From contig QEUW01000155.1 of the NCBI GenBank assembly GCA_003577005.1, forward strand, positions 1-15,655: a stretch of DNA of 15,655 bases, in the 5' to 3' direction. This document shows, in pieces, positions 14,577 to 15,655 of the stretch. The notes under the pieces are model-generated. The model had not been told where the DNA came from. It saw only the letters and a program-made list of their open reading frames with translations, and did not search any database. The stretch is from Chloroflexota bacterium. Lineage in GTDB: Bacteria; Chloroflexota; Anaerolineae; Caldilineales; Caldilineaceae. The stretch's first letter is position 1. Every line of letters starts with the position of its first letter. The position numbers and the translations under genes are program-made.

Positions 14577-15152
14577 CTATGCTGTCACCCACTTCACCTT
14601 CTCGCCCAGTGGACGGCGTAGGCCAGCCGGCGGGGCGGCGAGCGGCTTACCAACGTAGAGAAAGCCGAGCAACCGCGCCGGTGGCGCAAGGTCCAACATC
14701 CCCGCGACGTGAGGATGAATTGCCACCGCGCCACTCGTCCACTTACAGGCGAGCCCCAGGCTGCAAGCCATCAACTGGATATGATGCGCCGCAATAGAGA
14801 CCGCCGACATCTCTTCCCACTCTGGCATCTTGCCGTCGGTGACCATGCCCAGGCTGATCCACGCCGAGGCTTGCCAAGCGCGATCCCACTGTGCCTGGTA
14901 GCCGCGCGGGTCAAACTTGTCGGGCGGTGTCAATTGGCGATAGGCTTCGCCAAAGGCATCGGCCAGCTTGCGGCGACCTTCGCCAGTGAACACAGTAAAG
15001 CGCCACGGTTCGGTCTGGCCGTGGCTGGGCGCCCAGTTGGCAGCTTCGAGCATCAATTCCAGTTGGGCAGGATCAAGCGGGTCCGGCGCCATCTCTTTGA
15101 GCCCGATACTGCGCCGCTGCCGTAGAAACTCAAGCAGATTTTCAGGTTGCAT
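14577..15152 (-). CDS. Nitroreductase family protein (YdjA-like, FMN-dependent)
   Basis: A 191-aa flavin oxidoreductase, near the minimal length of the YdjA branch (about 183). FMN-binding features are FLRQRRSI near residue 8-15 (phosphate-binding arginines), ANWAPSHGQTEPWRFTVF near 37-54 and GLACKWTSG in the C-terminal half. Such enzymes reduce nitro-aromatics or quinones with NAD(P)H as a homodimer; the physiological substrate is unknown. I chose ATG 15152 because GGAG lies four bases upstream. The frame extends to 15194, but that would read through the probable promoter at 15185-15213 and the ribosome site. It is followed by the metallophosphoesterase gene. Confidence 0.9.
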   Translation of the reverse strand: MQPENLLEFLRQRRSIGLKEMAPDPLDPAQLELMLEAANWAPSHGQTEPWRFTVFTGEGRRKLADAFGEAYRQLTPPDKFDPRGYQAQWDRAWQASAWISLGMVTDGKMPEWEEMSAVSIAAHHIQLMACSLGLACKWTSGAVAIHPHVAGMLDLAPPARLLGFLYVGKPLAAPPAGLRRPLGEKVKWVTA

Positions 15153-15184
15153 AACACTCCGATCAGTCTTTTGTCTTTTTTCAG

Positions 15185-15213
15185 AGTCTATCACAGAAGC
15201 GATGAACAGTCCA
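15185..15213 (-). promoter_or_regulatory. Candidate promoter of the nitroreductase gene
   Basis: Minus-strand TGGACT (15213-15208), 17 bp, TAGACT (15190-15185). Both hexamers match consensus at only 4 of 6, but spacing and position are right (leader about 26 nt). Confidence 0.35.
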
Positions 15214-15257
15214 TCTCGTCCAGTGCTGAGCAGGCTTCTTAAAAATCACACTAGCGA

Positions 15258-15326
15258 AGACTTCCGGGAGGTGGCTGGAGCATAGCTCGCAGACGAAGAA
15301 GCCCCCCGGCCACCTCCCGGAAGTCT
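15258..15326. repeat. Long perfect hairpin (18-bp arms)
   Basis: AGACTTCCGGGAGGTGGC (15258-15275) pairs perfectly with 15309-15326. Two or three more pairs can form inside before a 25-30 nt loop. It lies between the right-edge gene and the nitroreductase promoter. It has no T-tract on either strand and is not a canonical terminator. The arms share only TTCCGGGA with copy A. Confidence 0.65.
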
Positions 15327-15354
15327 GGCGCCAACGGGAATAGCCGACTGTTGA

Positions 15355-15382
15355 GGAATTCTGGCGCTGAGCCAGGAATTCC
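15355..15382 (-). terminator. Hairpin after the right-edge gene
   Basis: GGAATTCTGGC (15355-15365) pairs with GCCAGGAATTCC (15371-15382) with one bulged base and a 5-nt loop. It begins 12 bases after the stop codon at 15395 on the minus strand. No T-tract follows, so it may protect the mRNA end rather than stop transcription. Confidence 0.45.
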
Positions 15383-15394
15383 AATTCGTCATTG

Positions 15395-15655
15395 TCATTC
15401 AACCCGCCACTCGGCCAGGCGGACTGTATCTGCGCCACCGGCAACGGCCAGGCGTTCACCTGTAAGCGGGTCGTACCACCCCACGAGGAGAAGGTATTCT
15501 CCAGGCGGCAGCCGGGCCGGTAGCGCCAGCGGATAGTGGTCGATCACCGCTTCGTTCACCCGCCAGCCCCAGGTAGGGTAGAAACCGTCTTCGGGCTGCC
15601 GATCCTGTTGTGCGGCTAGTTGCCCATCCGGGCCGACCAGATGCACAAACACGGT
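15395..15655 (-). CDS. C-terminal end of a large protein, probably a membrane glycosyltransferase-like protein (5' end cut by window)
   Basis: The frame is open through the right edge and only the last 86 codons are visible. The in-frame GTG at 15652 is not a real start, because the preceding codon continues the same domain (TVFVHLVGPDGQ). The segment, with QQDRQP, FYPTWGWR, LALPARLPPGEYLLLVGWYD and GERLAV, looks like the beta-rich soluble domain found at the C-terminus of PMT/ArnT-type membrane glycosyltransferase-like proteins of Chloroflexota. That assignment rests on my recall of the pattern, since no transmembrane or catalytic part is inside the window. It ends in WRVE before TGA. Confidence 0.6.
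   Translation of the reverse strand, partial: TVFVHLVGPDGQLAAQQDRQPEDGFYPTWGWRVNEAVIDHYPLALPARLPPGEYLLLVGWYDPLTGERLAVAGGADTVRLAEWRVE

Noticed and set aside
9546..15333. Shared AGTCTGGCGCC next to the hairpin arms at 9546 and 15322 as a repeat family
   Set aside because: An 11-base match is expected by chance in a GC-rich window of this size, and the flanks do not align.
1..15655. Possible CRISPR array, toxin-antitoxin pair, prophage or defence system
   Set aside because: No spaced direct repeats, small gene pairs, or nuclease, helicase or phage genes were found; gene content is metabolic, transport and envelope.

Overview
This is a GC-rich (roughly 58-60 % by eye) bacterial chromosome segment. 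Three traits look like filamentous or thermophile-related Chloroflexota (Anaerolineae/Caldilineae type), but this is inferred from style and not proven: an FGE-like membrane protein, the C-terminal domain of a large membrane glycosyltransferase-like protein, and a Trp-rich family-5 solute-binding lipoprotein with its transporter. Promoters are ordinary sigma-70 type (TTGACA / TATAAT variants) and start sites use ordinary Shine-Dalgarno sites, with one likely leaderless exception.

Layout. (1) 1-4290, minus strand: a clan GH-A glycosidase-like protein running off the left edge, a CysQ/inositol-monophosphatase family phosphatase, and a single-pass membrane protein with an extracytoplasmic FGE-sulfatase-type domain. 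Each has its own recognisable promoter, so these are probably three separate transcripts. (2) 4291-6837, plus strand: a divergently transcribed triple zinc-ribbon membrane protein followed closely by tyrS. (3) 6838-7484, a 647-base gene-free stretch. It holds a compact minus-strand promoter-hairpin-T-tract unit (candidate small RNA), a palindrome, an 11-bp tandem repeat, a 187-bp structured repeat element and the promoter of the next operon. (4) 7485-13591, plus strand: a five-gene ABC importer of the peptide/nickel (family 5) type, in the order lipoprotein, permease, permease, ATPase, ATPase. The last three genes are coupled by ATGA overlaps. The two looser gaps carry a 106-nt double hairpin and a heptamer tandem array. 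(5) 13649-15655, minus strand: a membrane-anchored metallophosphoesterase, a YdjA-type nitroreductase that probably shares its transcript, a gap with two long hairpins, and the 3' end of a large protein cut by the right edge.

How the genes fit together. The ABC importer is the only clear functional unit. Its binding protein is unusually rich in Trp/Tyr, and related 'peptide' importers of thermophiles often carry oligosaccharides, so sugar uptake is as likely as peptide uptake. The rest are housekeeping or poorly characterised envelope genes with no evident pathway link.

The most unusual content is intergenic. Two homologous, opposite-facing, cloverleaf-like elements (1583-1749 and 7093-7279) share terminal inverted repeats and conserve pairing while their bases differ. 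Two further copies of their small palindromic module lie near 2674 and 2761. With the candidate sRNA, the intra-operon hairpin, the heptamer array and the 15258-15382 hairpins, these make the gaps far more structured than the coding regions. No CRISPR array, tRNA, rRNA, transposase or phage gene was seen.
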